In this document: piece by piece, positions 30,752 through 39,007 of the stretch
Numbering within the stretch: position 1 is the first letter of the stretch
Layout: every line of letters begins with the position of its first letter
Assembly (NCBI GenBank): GCA_947499145.1
Contig: CANMNB010000005.1
Coordinates: 186,001 to 250,000 of the forward strand
DNA from: an uncultured Arachnia sp.
GTDB taxonomy: Bacteria; Actinomycetota; Actinomycetes; Propionibacteriales; Propionibacteriaceae
Reading direction: 5' to 3'
Length of the DNA stretch: 64,000 nt
The notes under the pieces: model-generated
The model's database searches: none
What the model was told of the DNA's origin: nothing
The model's input: the letters and a program-made list of their open reading frames with translations, nothing else
Program-made: the position numbers and the translations under genes

Positions 30752-30758
30752 GGGCGGA

Positions 30759-31559
30759 GTGAGCGTACCCCCACGGAGAAGACGCGGCCCACGATGGGGG
30801 CGATACGTCGTCGCGTTCCTGCTCGTGGCGGTCCTGAGCGGGCTCACGTGGTTCCTGACCCGACCCTCGGAACCCACCGTTGCTCCCCCGGCACCCCCGA
30901 CGGGGACTGCCGTCAGCCCGACTCCCGCGGAGTCTCCCACGCCGTCGCCCTCGCCGACAGCTCCCCCGAGCAGCATGTCCGCCAGCAGCGTGCCCGCGAG
31001 CAGTCCGCCCACCGTCCTGGCCTCGTCGTCCACACCGGCCCCCACCTATGAGGGGCTGCGGGCCGAGTGCCAACCCCACACCGGCGAGGGCTTCGTGCCG
31101 ACTCGCTTCGCCTTCGAGCGCCCCGAGGCGGAGGGCAGCGTGCTGTCCCTCGGCCTGGCGTCCGACGGCACCATCGCCGCACCGCCAGCCGACCAGCCCA
31201 CCACCGCCTCCTGGTGGAACCAGGGCCCGCAGCCGGGCACGAACCAGGGCAAGGTCGTGCTGTCGATCCATACCTATCGGCGTGGCGGCGCACTCGGCAA
31301 TGCCATGTACGACGGTGGCGAGAGCCAACTCCAGGCCGGCGACCTCATCGCGCTCTACGGGCCCGACGGCCAGGTGACCTGCTACGAGTTCACGGAGGCG
31401 AGGAAGATCTGGGTCGAGGACTACGACCCCAACTCCGACATCATGGTGGATTTCGACGGCGACCCCACCCTGACGATGATCATTTGCTGGGATTTCCAGC
31501 GTGCCACCGAGTTCTGGGCCTCACGGGTCTTCTTCTACGCCGCTCCCTGGTCGCCCTAG
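30759..31559 (+). CDS. Class F-type sortase-like exported protein
   Basis: A 266-residue membrane-anchored protein: basic N-terminus ([13 protein letters not shown]), one helix (about residues 14-34), a Pro/Ser/Thr-rich linker to about residue 95, then a sortase-like beta-barrel. Expected catalytic residues are His in LSIHTYRRGG, Cys in TMIICWDF and Arg in SRVFFYA. The surroundings of the cysteine deviate from the usual TLxTC. Sortases link proteins to peptidoglycan, but no LPxTG-type substrate gene is in the window, so this looks like an orphan. GTG 30759 is chosen because TATTCT lies 7 bases upstream. Its 3' end overlaps polA by 4 bases. Confidence 0.72.
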   Translation: MSVPPRRRRGPRWGRYVVAFLLVAVLSGLTWFLTRPSEPTVAPPAPPTGTAVSPTPAESPTPSPSPTAPPSSMSASSVPASSPPTVLASSSTPAPTYEGLRAECQPHTGEGFVPTRFAFERPEAEGSVLSLGLASDGTIAAPPADQPTTASWWNQGPQPGTNQGKVVLSIHTYRRGGALGNAMYDGGESQLQAGDLIALYGPDGQVTCYEFTEARKIWVEDYDPNSDIMVDFDGDPTLTMIICWDFQRATEFWASRVFFYAAPWSP

Positions 31560-34228
31560 TGCGCGGCGGTGAACCACGAGTCACCGAACCCGATCGAGAC
31601 CTCGAGCGGCACGGCGAGGTCCATCGCTCCCGCCATCTGGGACGAGACGAGCTCCGCGACCTCATCCTGCTCGGCGGCCACGACCTCGAGGACGAGCTCG
31701 TCGTGGACCTGGAGCAGCATGCGGCTGCGCAGACCTGAACGCTCGAGGGCGTGGGCCACGTTCAGCATCGCGATCTTGATGATGTCCGCTGCGGACCCCT
31801 GAATCGGCGAGTTCAGCGCCGCGCGCTCCGCCATCTCACGGCGCTGCCTGTTGGACGACGTCAGGTCAGGAAGGTAGCGACGACGGCCGAGCATCGTGGC
31901 CGTGTAGCCCTGCCGACGGGCCTCGTCAACGACGTCGGCCAGGTAGCTGCGAACCCCGCCGACGCGAGAGAAGTAATCCTCCATCAACTCCTTGGCCTCC
32001 CCGACCGAGATCCCGAGCTGGTTGGAGAGCCCGAACGCGCTGAGCCCGTACGCGAGGCCGTAGTTCATGGCCTTGATCTTCGCGCGCATCTCGCCGGTGA
32101 CCTCCGTCGGGCCGACGGCGAACACCTTGGCCGCCATCTCGTTGTGGAAATCCCGACCTGAGCGGAACGCCTCCACCAGGCGGCGGTCCCCGCTGACGTG
32201 GGCCATGATCCGCATCTCGATCTGGGAGTAGTCCGCCGTCATCAGGAGGTCGAACCCATCGCCCGGCACGAAGGCGTGCCGGATCTGTCGCCCCAGTTCG
32301 GTGCGGATCGGGATGTTCTGCAGGTTGGGGTCGGTCGACGACAGTCGACCGGTGGCCGCGATCGTCTGCATGTAAGTGGTGTGGATGCGCCCGTCGGGTT
32401 GGATGCTCGCGAGGAGTCCGTCCACCGTCTGGCGCAGTCGGATGCGGTCCCGGTGCTCGAGCAGGTGCCCGAGGAACGGGTGCTCGGTCCGTGCAAACAG
32501 GTCGGCAAGCGCATCAGCATCCGTCGTGTAGCCGGACTTCGTGCGTCTGGTCTTGGGCATCTGGAGTTCCTCGAACAGCACGGCCTGGAGCTGCTTGGGT
32601 GAGCCAAGGTTCACCTCATGGCCCAGCACCGCGTAGGCGTTGCGCTCCGCCTCACCCACCGCCTGGTCGAACTGGTCCCGCAGTTCCTCCAGGCGGACCC
32701 GGTCCATGGCCACACCGACGGCCTCGGCGCGCGCCAGGACACGCTGCAGCGGCAGTTCCAGGTCCGTCAGGAGCGAGTCGGCCCCCCGCTCGCCGAGTTC
32801 GGGGCCGATGGCGCCACCGAGGTCCATGACCGCGCGGGCACGGAGCATCGCGTCGTCGGCAGCCGGTGTCTCGTCCCCGAAGTCGAGGCTGAGCTGCGCC
32901 TCCTGCGACGGCGTCGCGTCCACGGCGAGCTCCCGCTTCAGGTGGCGCAGCACCAGGTCGGCAAGGTCGTAGGTCCGTTGGTCCGGGCGCAGCAGGTAGG
33001 AGGCCAGCAGCGTGTCCATGGAGATCCCACGCACGTCCCAGCCGCGTGCCCAGATCGCCAGGAGGGGTCCCTTGGCGTCGTGCATGACCTTGGCGCGGGA
33101 CGCATCGGCCAGCCAGTCGGCCAGGGCACCGTCCGCCGTCGGGTCCAGGGAGGTCACGTCGACGTACGCGTTCTCCCCGTCCTCGGAGGCCAGCCCCAGG
33201 CCCTCGACGTCTCCCGTGCCCGCACGCCACCACCCCACGACGTGGACGCCGGTAGCGCCGTCCGCGTGGTCGCGCAGCCAACCCTCCACTTCGGACGAGG
33301 CGAGGACACGGCCGTCCATCTCGTAGGACTCGACGTCCTGCGGCTCGGACGGCGCCAACTCCAGGAGCCGTTCCCGCAGGACCCGGAACTCGAGCGCGTC
33401 GAACAATTCGTGGACCCGCTCCCGGTCCCAGTCCTGCCTGGTGGTGCCGGCCACGGACAGGGGCAGCCGGAGGTCGCGCACGAGCGCGTTGAGCCGCCGG
33501 TTGCGCACCACGTCCTCAAGATGGGCTCGGAAGGACTCCCCCGCCTTGCCCTTCACCTGCTCGGCCCGCGCCACCAGGTTGTCCAGCCCGTCGTACTCCT
33601 GCAGCCACTTGGCGGCAGTCTTCGGACCCACGCCCGGGACGCCGGGCAGGTTGTCGCTCGTCTCACCGACCAGCGCGGCGACCTCCGGGTAGCGGGACGG
33701 GTCGACGAGGTACTTGTCGCGGACCGCCTCCGGCGTCATGCGCGCGAGATCGGAGACGCCCTTGCGTGGGTACAGCACGGTGACGTGCTCGCCCACGAGC
33801 TGCATGGCGTCGCGGTCGCCGGTGCAGATGAGCACGTCGAAACCCTCGGCCACCGCCTGCGTGGCCATGGTGGCGATGACGTCGTCGGCCTCGTAGCCCT
33901 CCAGCTCGACGTGAGGCACGTTGAGCGCATCCAGCACGTCCTTGATGAGCGACACCTGTCCGGAGAACTCCGCCGGGGACGCCGCACGGTTGGCCTTGTA
34001 GTCGGGGTAGCTCTCCGTCCGGAAGGAGGTCCGGGACACGTCGAAGGCCACTGCCAGATGGGTGGGCTGCTCGTCGCGGAGCACGTTGATCAACATTGAG
34101 GTGAACCCGAAGACGGCGTTGGTGTGCTGGCCCGTCGAGGTGGCGAAGTTCTCCACCGGCAACGCGTAGAAGGCGCGGTACGCCACCGAGTGGCCGTCGA
34201 TGAGCAGGAGTCGTGGTCGGCTGGTCAC
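31556..34228 (-). CDS. polA: DNA polymerase I
   Basis: Repair and Okazaki-fragment polymerase (890 residues). The N-terminal 5'-3' exonuclease (LLIDGHSVAYRAFYAL; CTGDRDAMQLV; GVGPKTAAKWL) is intact. The middle exonuclease-like domain (about residues 310-480) lacks the DxE motif at its start, as in other actinobacterial enzymes, so proofreading is unlikely. The polymerase domain has DYSQIEMRI, the O-helix around KAMNYGLAYGLS and QVHDELVLEV near the end. GTG start with TAGAGT 6 bases upstream. Confidence 0.96.
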   Translation of the reverse strand: MTSRPRLLLIDGHSVAYRAFYALPVENFATSTGQHTNAVFGFTSMLINVLRDEQPTHLAVAFDVSRTSFRTESYPDYKANRAASPAEFSGQVSLIKDVLDALNVPHVELEGYEADDVIATMATQAVAEGFDVLICTGDRDAMQLVGEHVTVLYPRKGVSDLARMTPEAVRDKYLVDPSRYPEVAALVGETSDNLPGVPGVGPKTAAKWLQEYDGLDNLVARAEQVKGKAGESFRAHLEDVVRNRRLNALVRDLRLPLSVAGTTRQDWDRERVHELFDALEFRVLRERLLELAPSEPQDVESYEMDGRVLASSEVEGWLRDHADGATGVHVVGWWRAGTGDVEGLGLASEDGENAYVDVTSLDPTADGALADWLADASRAKVMHDAKGPLLAIWARGWDVRGISMDTLLASYLLRPDQRTYDLADLVLRHLKRELAVDATPSQEAQLSLDFGDETPAADDAMLRARAVMDLGGAIGPELGERGADSLLTDLELPLQRVLARAEAVGVAMDRVRLEELRDQFDQAVGEAERNAYAVLGHEVNLGSPKQLQAVLFEELQMPKTRRTKSGYTTDADALADLFARTEHPFLGHLLEHRDRIRLRQTVDGLLASIQPDGRIHTTYMQTIAATGRLSSTDPNLQNIPIRTELGRQIRHAFVPGDGFDLLMTADYSQIEMRIMAHVSGDRRLVEAFRSGRDFHNEMAAKVFAVGPTEVTGEMRAKIKAMNYGLAYGLSAFGLSNQLGISVGEAKELMEDYFSRVGGVRSYLADVVDEARRQGYTATMLGRRRYLPDLTSSNRQRREMAERAALNSPIQGSAADIIKIAMLNVAHALERSGLRSRMLLQVHDELVLEVVAAEQDEVAELVSSQMAGAMDLAVPLEVSIGFGDSWFTAAH

Positions 34229-34234
34229 ACGACG

Positions 34235-34240
34235 ACTCTA
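34235..34240 (-). promoter_or_regulatory. -10 hexamer of polA (leaderless)
   Basis: TAGAGT on the minus strand, 6 bases before GTG 34228. The divergent thioesterase gene begins only 53 bases away. Confidence 0.5.
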
Positions 34241-34280
34241 GCGGGCGTCTCCGACGACGCCGGTGTGCCAGAGTGGCCCC

Positions 34281-34691
34281 ATGGACCACGCAGAACTGCC
34301 CGAGTGGTATCGGGCCCTTGACCACGCACCGCTCGACACCAAACTCGGGCTGGAGGTCCTGGAGCTGGCCCCACGCCGCGTGGTGGGTCGCATCCCGGTG
34401 GAGGGCAACCAGCAGCCGTTCGGCCTCCTGCACGGCGGGGCGACGGCGGTGCTGGTGGAGACGCTCGGATCCCTCGGTGCAGTGGCGCACGGGCAGCCGA
34501 CGCACGGCGCGGTCGGCGTGGACATCAACGTCACCCACCTGCGGGCAACGCGGAGCGGCTGGGTGACCGGCACGGCCACCGCGGTCCACCTCGGCCGGTC
34601 GACTGCCGTCTACCAGGTGGACATCTCGGACGACGAAGGCCGCACCATTGCCGTCGGCCGGATCACCTGCAGGCTGGTCACGATCGGGTGA
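34281..34691 (+). CDS. Hotdog-fold PaaI/MenI-like acyl-CoA thioesterase
   Basis: A 136-residue hotdog protein. LLHGGATAVLVETLGSLGA carries the family HGG(A) motif and the catalytic acidic residue; VGVDINVTHLRATRSGWVTGTA follows as in 1,4-dihydroxy-2-naphthoyl-CoA hydrolases and PaaI thioesterases. A menaquinone role is possible but no men gene is nearby. ATG 34281 is preferred over GTG 34263; CAGAGT, a near-match -10, sits 6 bases before it. The same gene is found between polA and pdtaR in many actinobacteria. Confidence 0.85.
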   Translation: MDHAELPEWYRALDHAPLDTKLGLEVLELAPRRVVGRIPVEGNQQPFGLLHGGATAVLVETLGSLGAVAHGQPTHGAVGVDINVTHLRATRSGWVTGTATAVHLGRSTAVYQVDISDDEGRTIAVGRITCRLVTIG

Positions 34692-34694
34692 GGA

Positions 34695-35288
34695 TCAGGA
34701 CTTGCGCTTGCGGTGGCTGATGACGCCCTCGGCCACCTCGCGCATGGACTTGCGCAGGTCCATGGCGGTCTTCTGGATCCAGCGGAACGCCTCGGGCTCG
34801 GTGAGACCCAGGTTCTCCTGCAGGATGCCCTTGGCCTGGTCGATGATCTTGCGGGACTCGAAGCGCTCCTCGAGCGAGGTGAGCTCGTCCTCGATGGCCT
34901 TGATCTCGGCGAAGCGTCCCATGGCGATCTCGATGGCCGGGATGACGTCGGAGGCGTCGAAGGGCTTGACCACGTAGGCCATGGCGCCGGCGTCCCGGGC
35001 CCGCTCCACGAGGTCGCGCTGGCTGAAGGCGGTCAGCATCACGATGGGAGCGATCCGCTCCTCCGCGATCTCCTCCGCGGCCGTGATGCCGTCCATCCTG
35101 GGCATCTTGACGTCCATGATCACGAGGTCGGGCTCCAGTTCCCGGGCGAGCCGGACGGCTTCCTCCCCGTCGGCGGCCTGGCCGATGACTTCGAAACCCT
35201 CGTCGGTGAGGAGCTCGACCAGGTCGAGCCGGATCAACGCCTCGTCCTCCGCGACCAGCACGCGCGTCGGCTGTTTCTTCTCGGCCAT
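34695..35288 (-). CDS. pdtaR: ANTAR-domain response regulator PdtaR
   Basis: Two-component response regulator (197 residues) that binds RNA instead of DNA. Receiver domain with RVLVAEDEALIRLDL, phosphoacceptor Asp in LVIMDVKMPRMDG and the Lys in YVVKPFD. C-terminal ANTAR domain (ERFESRKIIDQAKGILQ...EPEAFRWIQKTAMDLRKS) which in other species stops transcription termination at paired hairpins. The cognate kinase PdtaS is usually unlinked. ATG 35288 is preferred, with ATG 35300 an alternative. TAGTAT at 35355-35350 on the minus strand may be its -10. Confidence 0.93.
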   Translation of the reverse strand: MAEKKQPTRVLVAEDEALIRLDLVELLTDEGFEVIGQAADGEEAVRLARELEPDLVIMDVKMPRMDGITAAEEIAEERIAPIVMLTAFSQRDLVERARDAGAMAYVVKPFDASDVIPAIEIAMGRFAEIKAIEDELTSLEERFESRKIIDQAKGILQENLGLTEPEAFRWIQKTAMDLRKSMREVAEGVISHRKRKS

Positions 35289-35448
35289 TGACTGCCCCAT
35301 TCTCCGTCGAGTGGTCCTACCGGCCGGGGGTCCCCGGCAACGCTACGAAATACTAGCGCGCGGCGACCAGCGGCGTCTCCCTGGAACCGACAACCGTGCC
35401 GTCCCCGAGGTGACCGGTGCGGGTCGGTGTGGCAGAATGACTCCGCCC

Positions 35449-35531
35449 GCCCGGGTGGCGGAATGGTATACGCGGACGGCTCAAACCCGTCTGGCCGCAA
35501 GGCCGTAGGGGTTCGACTCCCCTCCCGGGCA
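35449..35531 (+). tRNA. tRNA-Leu (anticodon CAA)
   Basis: Class II tRNA of 83 bases. Acceptor GCCCGGG pairs with CCCGGGC at 35524-35530, discriminator A at 35531, and CCA is not encoded. Anticodon stem GACGG/CCGTC encloses CTCAAAC with anticodon CAA at 35482-35484 (reads UUG). A long variable arm (TGGCCGCAAGGCCGT) and a T-arm with GTTCGACTC follow. A possible promoter is GTGACC (35410-35415), 17 bases, CAGAAT (35433-35438). Confidence 0.97.
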
Positions 35532-35534
35532 CGG

Positions 35535-35582
35535 ACGAACGAAGGAGGGGGAGCCGCGTGCGGCTCCCCCTCCTTCGTTCGT
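35535..35582. terminator. Bidirectional terminator between tRNA-Leu and pyk
   Basis: Perfect 22-base-pair stem (35535-35556 with 35561-35582) around a 4-base CGTG loop. It begins 4 bases after the tRNA and ends 3 bases before the pyk stop codon, so it can serve both convergent units. Confidence 0.85.
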
Positions 35583-35585
35583 TCG

Positions 35586-37016
35586 TCAGGCCTCCGGGTA
35601 GGCCTTGTCCTTGATCTTGTGCACGCGCAGGTTGTTCGTCTTGCCGGGCACGCCCATCGGGGAGCCGGACAGGATGACGATGCGCTCGCCGACGTCGATC
35701 ATGTTGTGGTCGCGAAGGAACTGGTCCACGGTCTCGACCATCTCCTCCTGGTTGTCGAAGTTGGGCGTCACCTGGGTGTCCACGCCCCACGTCACCGTCA
35801 TGTTCTGGCGGGTGGAGTGCTCAGGGGAGAACACGAGCAGGGGAATGGACGGACGCAGGCGCGACAGCCTGCGAGCCGTGTCACCGGACTTCGTGAAGGC
35901 GACCATGTAGCGGGCGCCGACGCGCTCGGCGACCTCGACGGCTGCCTTCGCCAGGACACCACCTGTGGTGTGGGGATCCCAGTCGATGATGTGGATCTCG
36001 CCGTGGCCCTCGCGCTCGGAGTGCTCGACGATCCGCGCCATGGTCTTGACCGTTTCCACGGGGAAGTCCCCCACGGAGGTCTCGCCCGAGAGCATGACGG
36101 CGTCAGCCCCGTCAAGGATGGCGTTGGCCACGTCGGAGGCCTCCGCACGCGTGGGACGCGGGGCGCTGATCATCGACTCCAGCATCTGGGTGGCGACAAT
36201 CACCGGCTTGGCCCACTTGCGGGCCGCGCGGATGATTTGCTTCTGCACCAGCGGGACGTCCTCCAGCGGCAGTTCCACGCCGAGGTCGCCGCGGGCCACC
36301 ATGAAGGCGTCGAAGGCATCGATGATGGCCTGCAGGTTCGCGATCGCCTGCGGCTTCTCCAGCTTGGCGATGACCGGCAGCCTGCGACCCTCTTCGTCCA
36401 TGATCTCGTGGACGCGCTTGATGTCGTCACCCGAACGGACGAAGGACAGGGCGATCATGTCGATGTCCTGGCCGAGTGCCCACCGCAGGTCGGCCTCGTC
36501 CTTGTCGCTCAGCGCCGGGACGGACACCGCGACGCCGGGGAGGTTGATGCCCTTGTTGTTCGACACCGGACCGGGAACGGTGACCTCGCAGCGGACCTCG
36601 GTGTCGGTGACCTCGACAGCCTTCATGCCGACCTTGCCGTCGTCGATGAGGATCGTGTCACCAGGACGCACGTCGCCGGGGAGTCCCTTGTAGGTGGTCG
36701 AGCACCGGGTGGCGTCGCCCTCGATGTCCTCAATGGTGATGGTGAAGCGATCCCCCCTGTCGAGGTGGTGCTTCTGGTCTGCGGCGAACCGGCCGAGGCG
36801 AATCTTGGGGCCCTGGAGGTCGGCCAGGACGCCGATGGTCTTGCCGGTGATCTCAGCGGCCTCGCGGACCGCCTTGAGCCGGCCGCCGTGCTCGTCGTAG
36901 TCGCCGTGGCTCATGTTGAGACGCGCGACGTTCATGCCGGCGTTGATGAGCTCGACGAGACGGTCCGTCGTGTTGGAGGAGGGGCCTAGGGTACATACGA
37001 TCTTTGCTCTGCGCAC
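35586..37016 (-). CDS. pyk: Pyruvate kinase
   Basis: Glycolytic enzyme making ATP and pyruvate from phosphoenolpyruvate (476 residues). N-terminal AKIVCTLGPSS and NVARLNMSHG, the active-site region PVIAKLEKPQAI, VARGDLGVELP, ATQMLESM and DGADAVMLSGETSVGDFP are all present; a C-terminal allosteric domain follows. GTG start, with TAGTGT 6 bases upstream. It lies between a strong shared terminator and the divergently spaced rluD-like gene end. Confidence 0.97.
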   Translation of the reverse strand: MRRAKIVCTLGPSSNTTDRLVELINAGMNVARLNMSHGDYDEHGGRLKAVREAAEITGKTIGVLADLQGPKIRLGRFAADQKHHLDRGDRFTITIEDIEGDATRCSTTYKGLPGDVRPGDTILIDDGKVGMKAVEVTDTEVRCEVTVPGPVSNNKGINLPGVAVSVPALSDKDEADLRWALGQDIDMIALSFVRSGDDIKRVHEIMDEEGRRLPVIAKLEKPQAIANLQAIIDAFDAFMVARGDLGVELPLEDVPLVQKQIIRAARKWAKPVIVATQMLESMISAPRPTRAEASDVANAILDGADAVMLSGETSVGDFPVETVKTMARIVEHSEREGHGEIHIIDWDPHTTGGVLAKAAVEVAERVGARYMVAFTKSGDTARRLSRLRPSIPLLVFSPEHSTRQNMTVTWGVDTQVTPNFDNQEEMVETVDQFLRDHNMIDVGERIVILSGSPMGVPGKTNNLRVHKIKDKAYPEA

Positions 37017-37022
37017 GGGGCA

Positions 37023-37028
37023 ACACTA
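37023..37028 (-). promoter_or_regulatory. -10 hexamer of pyk (leaderless)
   Basis: TAGTGT on the minus strand, 6 bases before GTG 37016. Same hexamer as at zwf. Confidence 0.5.
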
Positions 37029-37057
37029 CCTGACGCCCCCTGCCGTGCACGAGGGGG

Positions 37058-37978
37058 TCAGCCCTCCCGCACCACCTCGAGCGCGTGGGCCAGGTCGTCC
37101 GGCGGCTCGGAGTGGAAGGTCACCATGTCGCCGCTGCGGGGGTGGACGAACGACAGTTCGACGGCGTGCAGCCACTGCCGCACCAGACCCAGCTCTGCCG
37201 CGAGCACCGGGTCCGCTCCGTAGAGCGGATCACCGCAGCATGGGTGCCCGATCGCGGCCATGTGGACCCGGATCTGGTGCGTGCGGCCGGTCTCGAGTTC
37301 GATGCGCAGCAGCGTGGCGCGACGATGGGCCTCGAGGGTCTCGTAGTGGGTGACGCTGTGGCGGCCGCCCTCCATCACCGCCATCTTCCACTCCGCAGAG
37401 GGATGCCGTCCGATCGGCGCCTCGATGGTGCCGGTGAAGGGATCGGGATGGCCCTGCACGAGGGCGTGGTAGACCTTGTGGACCCTGCGGTCCCGGAAGG
37501 CCTGCTTGAGCAGGGAATAGGCGGACTCCGAGCGCGCCAACACCATCAGCCCCGACGTCCCCACGTCCAACCGCTGCACGACGCCCTGGCGCTCGGGGGC
37601 ACCCGATGTGGAGACGCGGAAGCCGCTGGCCGCGAGGTGTTCGGTGACCGACGGGCCGCTCCAGCCCAGGCTCGGGTGGGCTGCCACACCGGCCGGCTTG
37701 TCGACGACGATGATGTCCGCGTCCTCGTGCACGACGCGGAGTCCGTCGGCCAGGACGGGACGCACCACGACCCGGTCGGGCTTGAGGCCCTCGTCGACCT
37801 CGAGCAGCTCGCCGCCGCGGATCCGCGTCGATCCCTTGTCCACCCGGGCTCCGTCGAGGCTCACCCCGCCGGCGGCGATGATGTCCTCGATACGCGACCG
37901 CGAGAACCCCGTCACGCGCGCAGCTGCGGCGTCGAGCCGCTCACCGGCCAGGGTGTCGGGGACCAGGAAGACGCTCAC
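37058..37978 (-). CDS. rluD: RluA-family 23S rRNA pseudouridine synthase
   Basis: A 306-residue synthase with an N-terminal S4-like RNA-binding domain (GERLDAAAARVTGFSRSRIEDIIAAGGV) and the catalytic motif QRLDVGTSGLMVL near residue 140 holding the nucleophilic Asp. ETGRTHQIRVHMAAIGHPCCGDPLYG is also diagnostic. It probably modifies the helix 69 uridines of 23S rRNA, but RluC specificity cannot be excluded. The start GTG overlaps the lspA stop; this lspA-rluD pairing is widespread. Confidence 0.9.
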   Translation of the reverse strand: MSVFLVPDTLAGERLDAAAARVTGFSRSRIEDIIAAGGVSLDGARVDKGSTRIRGGELLEVDEGLKPDRVVVRPVLADGLRVVHEDADIIVVDKPAGVAAHPSLGWSGPSVTEHLAASGFRVSTSGAPERQGVVQRLDVGTSGLMVLARSESAYSLLKQAFRDRRVHKVYHALVQGHPDPFTGTIEAPIGRHPSAEWKMAVMEGGRHSVTHYETLEAHRRATLLRIELETGRTHQIRVHMAAIGHPCCGDPLYGADPVLAAELGLVRQWLHAVELSFVHPRSGDMVTFHSEPPDDLAHALEVVREG

Positions 37979-38499
37979 GCCGCCCCCGCGGTGCGCTGCT
38001 TCTCGTGGGTGAAGCTCAGCAGGATGATCAGGCCCGCCGCACTGGTGATCCCGATGTCGGCGACGTTGAAGATGGCAAAGTTGGGCAGTTGGAAGAAGTC
38101 GATGACGTGACCCCGCAGTGGCCCCGGCTCCCGGAGCAGTCGATCGTGCAGGTTCCCCGCGATCCCTCCGGTGAGCAGTCCCAGGGCGACGGCCTCAGAG
38201 GGGCGTCGGACGCGTGGCAACCCGACGACGACGCAGGCCAGCAGCGCCAGGATCGCGATCACGGTGAGCACCACCGTGAAGCCGCTTCCCATGCCGAACG
38301 CGGCACCCGGGTTGCTGATGAGGGTGAAACGCAGAACCTCACCGACGATGTTGACCGGCTGTCCCGGTTCCAGCCGCTCGATGGCGACGGCCTTGGTGAC
38401 CTGGTCGACCCCCAGGACGGCCAGCGCGATGCCGGCCGCAATCAGGCGGGGCCCCCAGGGCTTCAGCGCCGCTCCTCGCGCTGCTTGCACCTCACACAC
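37975..38499 (-). CDS. lspA: Lipoprotein signal peptidase LspA
   Basis: Aspartic membrane peptidase (174 residues) that removes lipoprotein signal peptides. Four helices; conserved DQVTK near residue 31, NPGAAFG, GNLHDRL and FNVADI carry the family motifs including the two catalytic aspartates. GTG 38499 lies inside the dksA-like gene (37-base overlap). An alternative GTG is at 38490. A good GAGGAG site sits just before a CTG at 38466, so the true start is uncertain. Confidence 0.93.
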   Translation of the reverse strand: MCEVQAARGAALKPWGPRLIAAGIALAVLGVDQVTKAVAIERLEPGQPVNIVGEVLRFTLISNPGAAFGMGSGFTVVLTVIAILALLACVVVGLPRVRRPSEAVALGLLTGGIAGNLHDRLLREPGPLRGHVIDFFQLPNFAIFNVADIGITSAAGLIILLSFTHEKQRTAGAA

Positions 38500-38888
38500 A
38501 GCGTGGCACGCGGGAACGCCTGGAGGCGACCCTTGCCGATCGGCTCACCGCACACCTCGCAGAAGCCGTACCGGCCCTCGTCGAACAAGCCCAGCGCCAG
38601 GCGAGCCTGCTCGGCCATCTCGCGGGCGTTCTGCGCGAGCGACAGTTCCTGGTCGCGCTCGAAGTTGGTGGACCCCACGTCCGCAGGGTCGCGACCAGCG
38701 CCGTCGGCGCCCTCTCGGAGCAAGGAGTTGAGCTCGGCCTCCGTGGCCTCGACCTTCCGTTCCAGTCGCTCGACCTCCTCGACCAGCTCCGTGCGTTGTT
38801 CGGCGATCTCCTCCGCGGTCCATGGATCCTCGCCATCGCGCACGGGCAGCGTGACGTCGCGTGAGGGATCGGGGGTTGTCGTTGGCAT
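38463..38888 (-). CDS. TraR/DksA-family zinc-finger protein
   Basis: A 141-residue DksA/TraR-type protein: an acidic N-terminus, a helical hairpin (about residues 22-95) and a C-terminal C4 zinc finger CEVCGEPI...TLCVRC. DksA binds in the RNA polymerase secondary channel; actinobacterial members of this group are less studied and the coiled-coil tip acidic pair is not obvious here. It heads an operon with lspA and rluD, preceded by a promoter with a perfect TTGACA. Confidence 0.88.
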   Translation of the reverse strand: MPTTTPDPSRDVTLPVRDGEDPWTAEEIAEQRTELVEEVERLERKVEATEAELNSLLREGADGAGRDPADVGSTNFERDQELSLAQNAREMAEQARLALGLFDEGRYGFCEVCGEPIGKGRLQAFPRATLCVRCKQREERR

Positions 38889-38920
38889 TCCAGGTTCCTA
38901 CCGTCGTGGTGTGTCCGCAG

Positions 38921-38948
38921 AGACTACACCCGCCTCGAACGTTGTCAA
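38921..38948 (-). promoter_or_regulatory. Promoter of the dksA-like-lspA-rluD operon
   Basis: On the minus strand TTGACA (38948-38943), a 16-base spacer and TAGTCT (38926-38921). The best -35 match in the window; leader of about 25 bases. Confidence 0.6.
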
Positions 38949-38957
38949 CACGCGACA

Positions 38958-38988
38958 CGGGCCCGGATCCACAGGAGATCCGGGCCCG
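38958..38988 (-). terminator. Hairpin terminator after divIVA
   Basis: Perfect 12-base-pair stem CGGGCCCGGATC with its complement around a 7-base loop, about 20 bases past the divIVA stop and just upstream of the next promoter. Confidence 0.65.
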
Positions 38989-39007
38989 CGTGCGGGTGGG
39001 TGGTGAC

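Noticed and set aside
31556-34228. Loss of proofreading motif in DNA polymerase I
   Set aside because: Typical of actinobacterial PolA, not a peculiarity of this genome.
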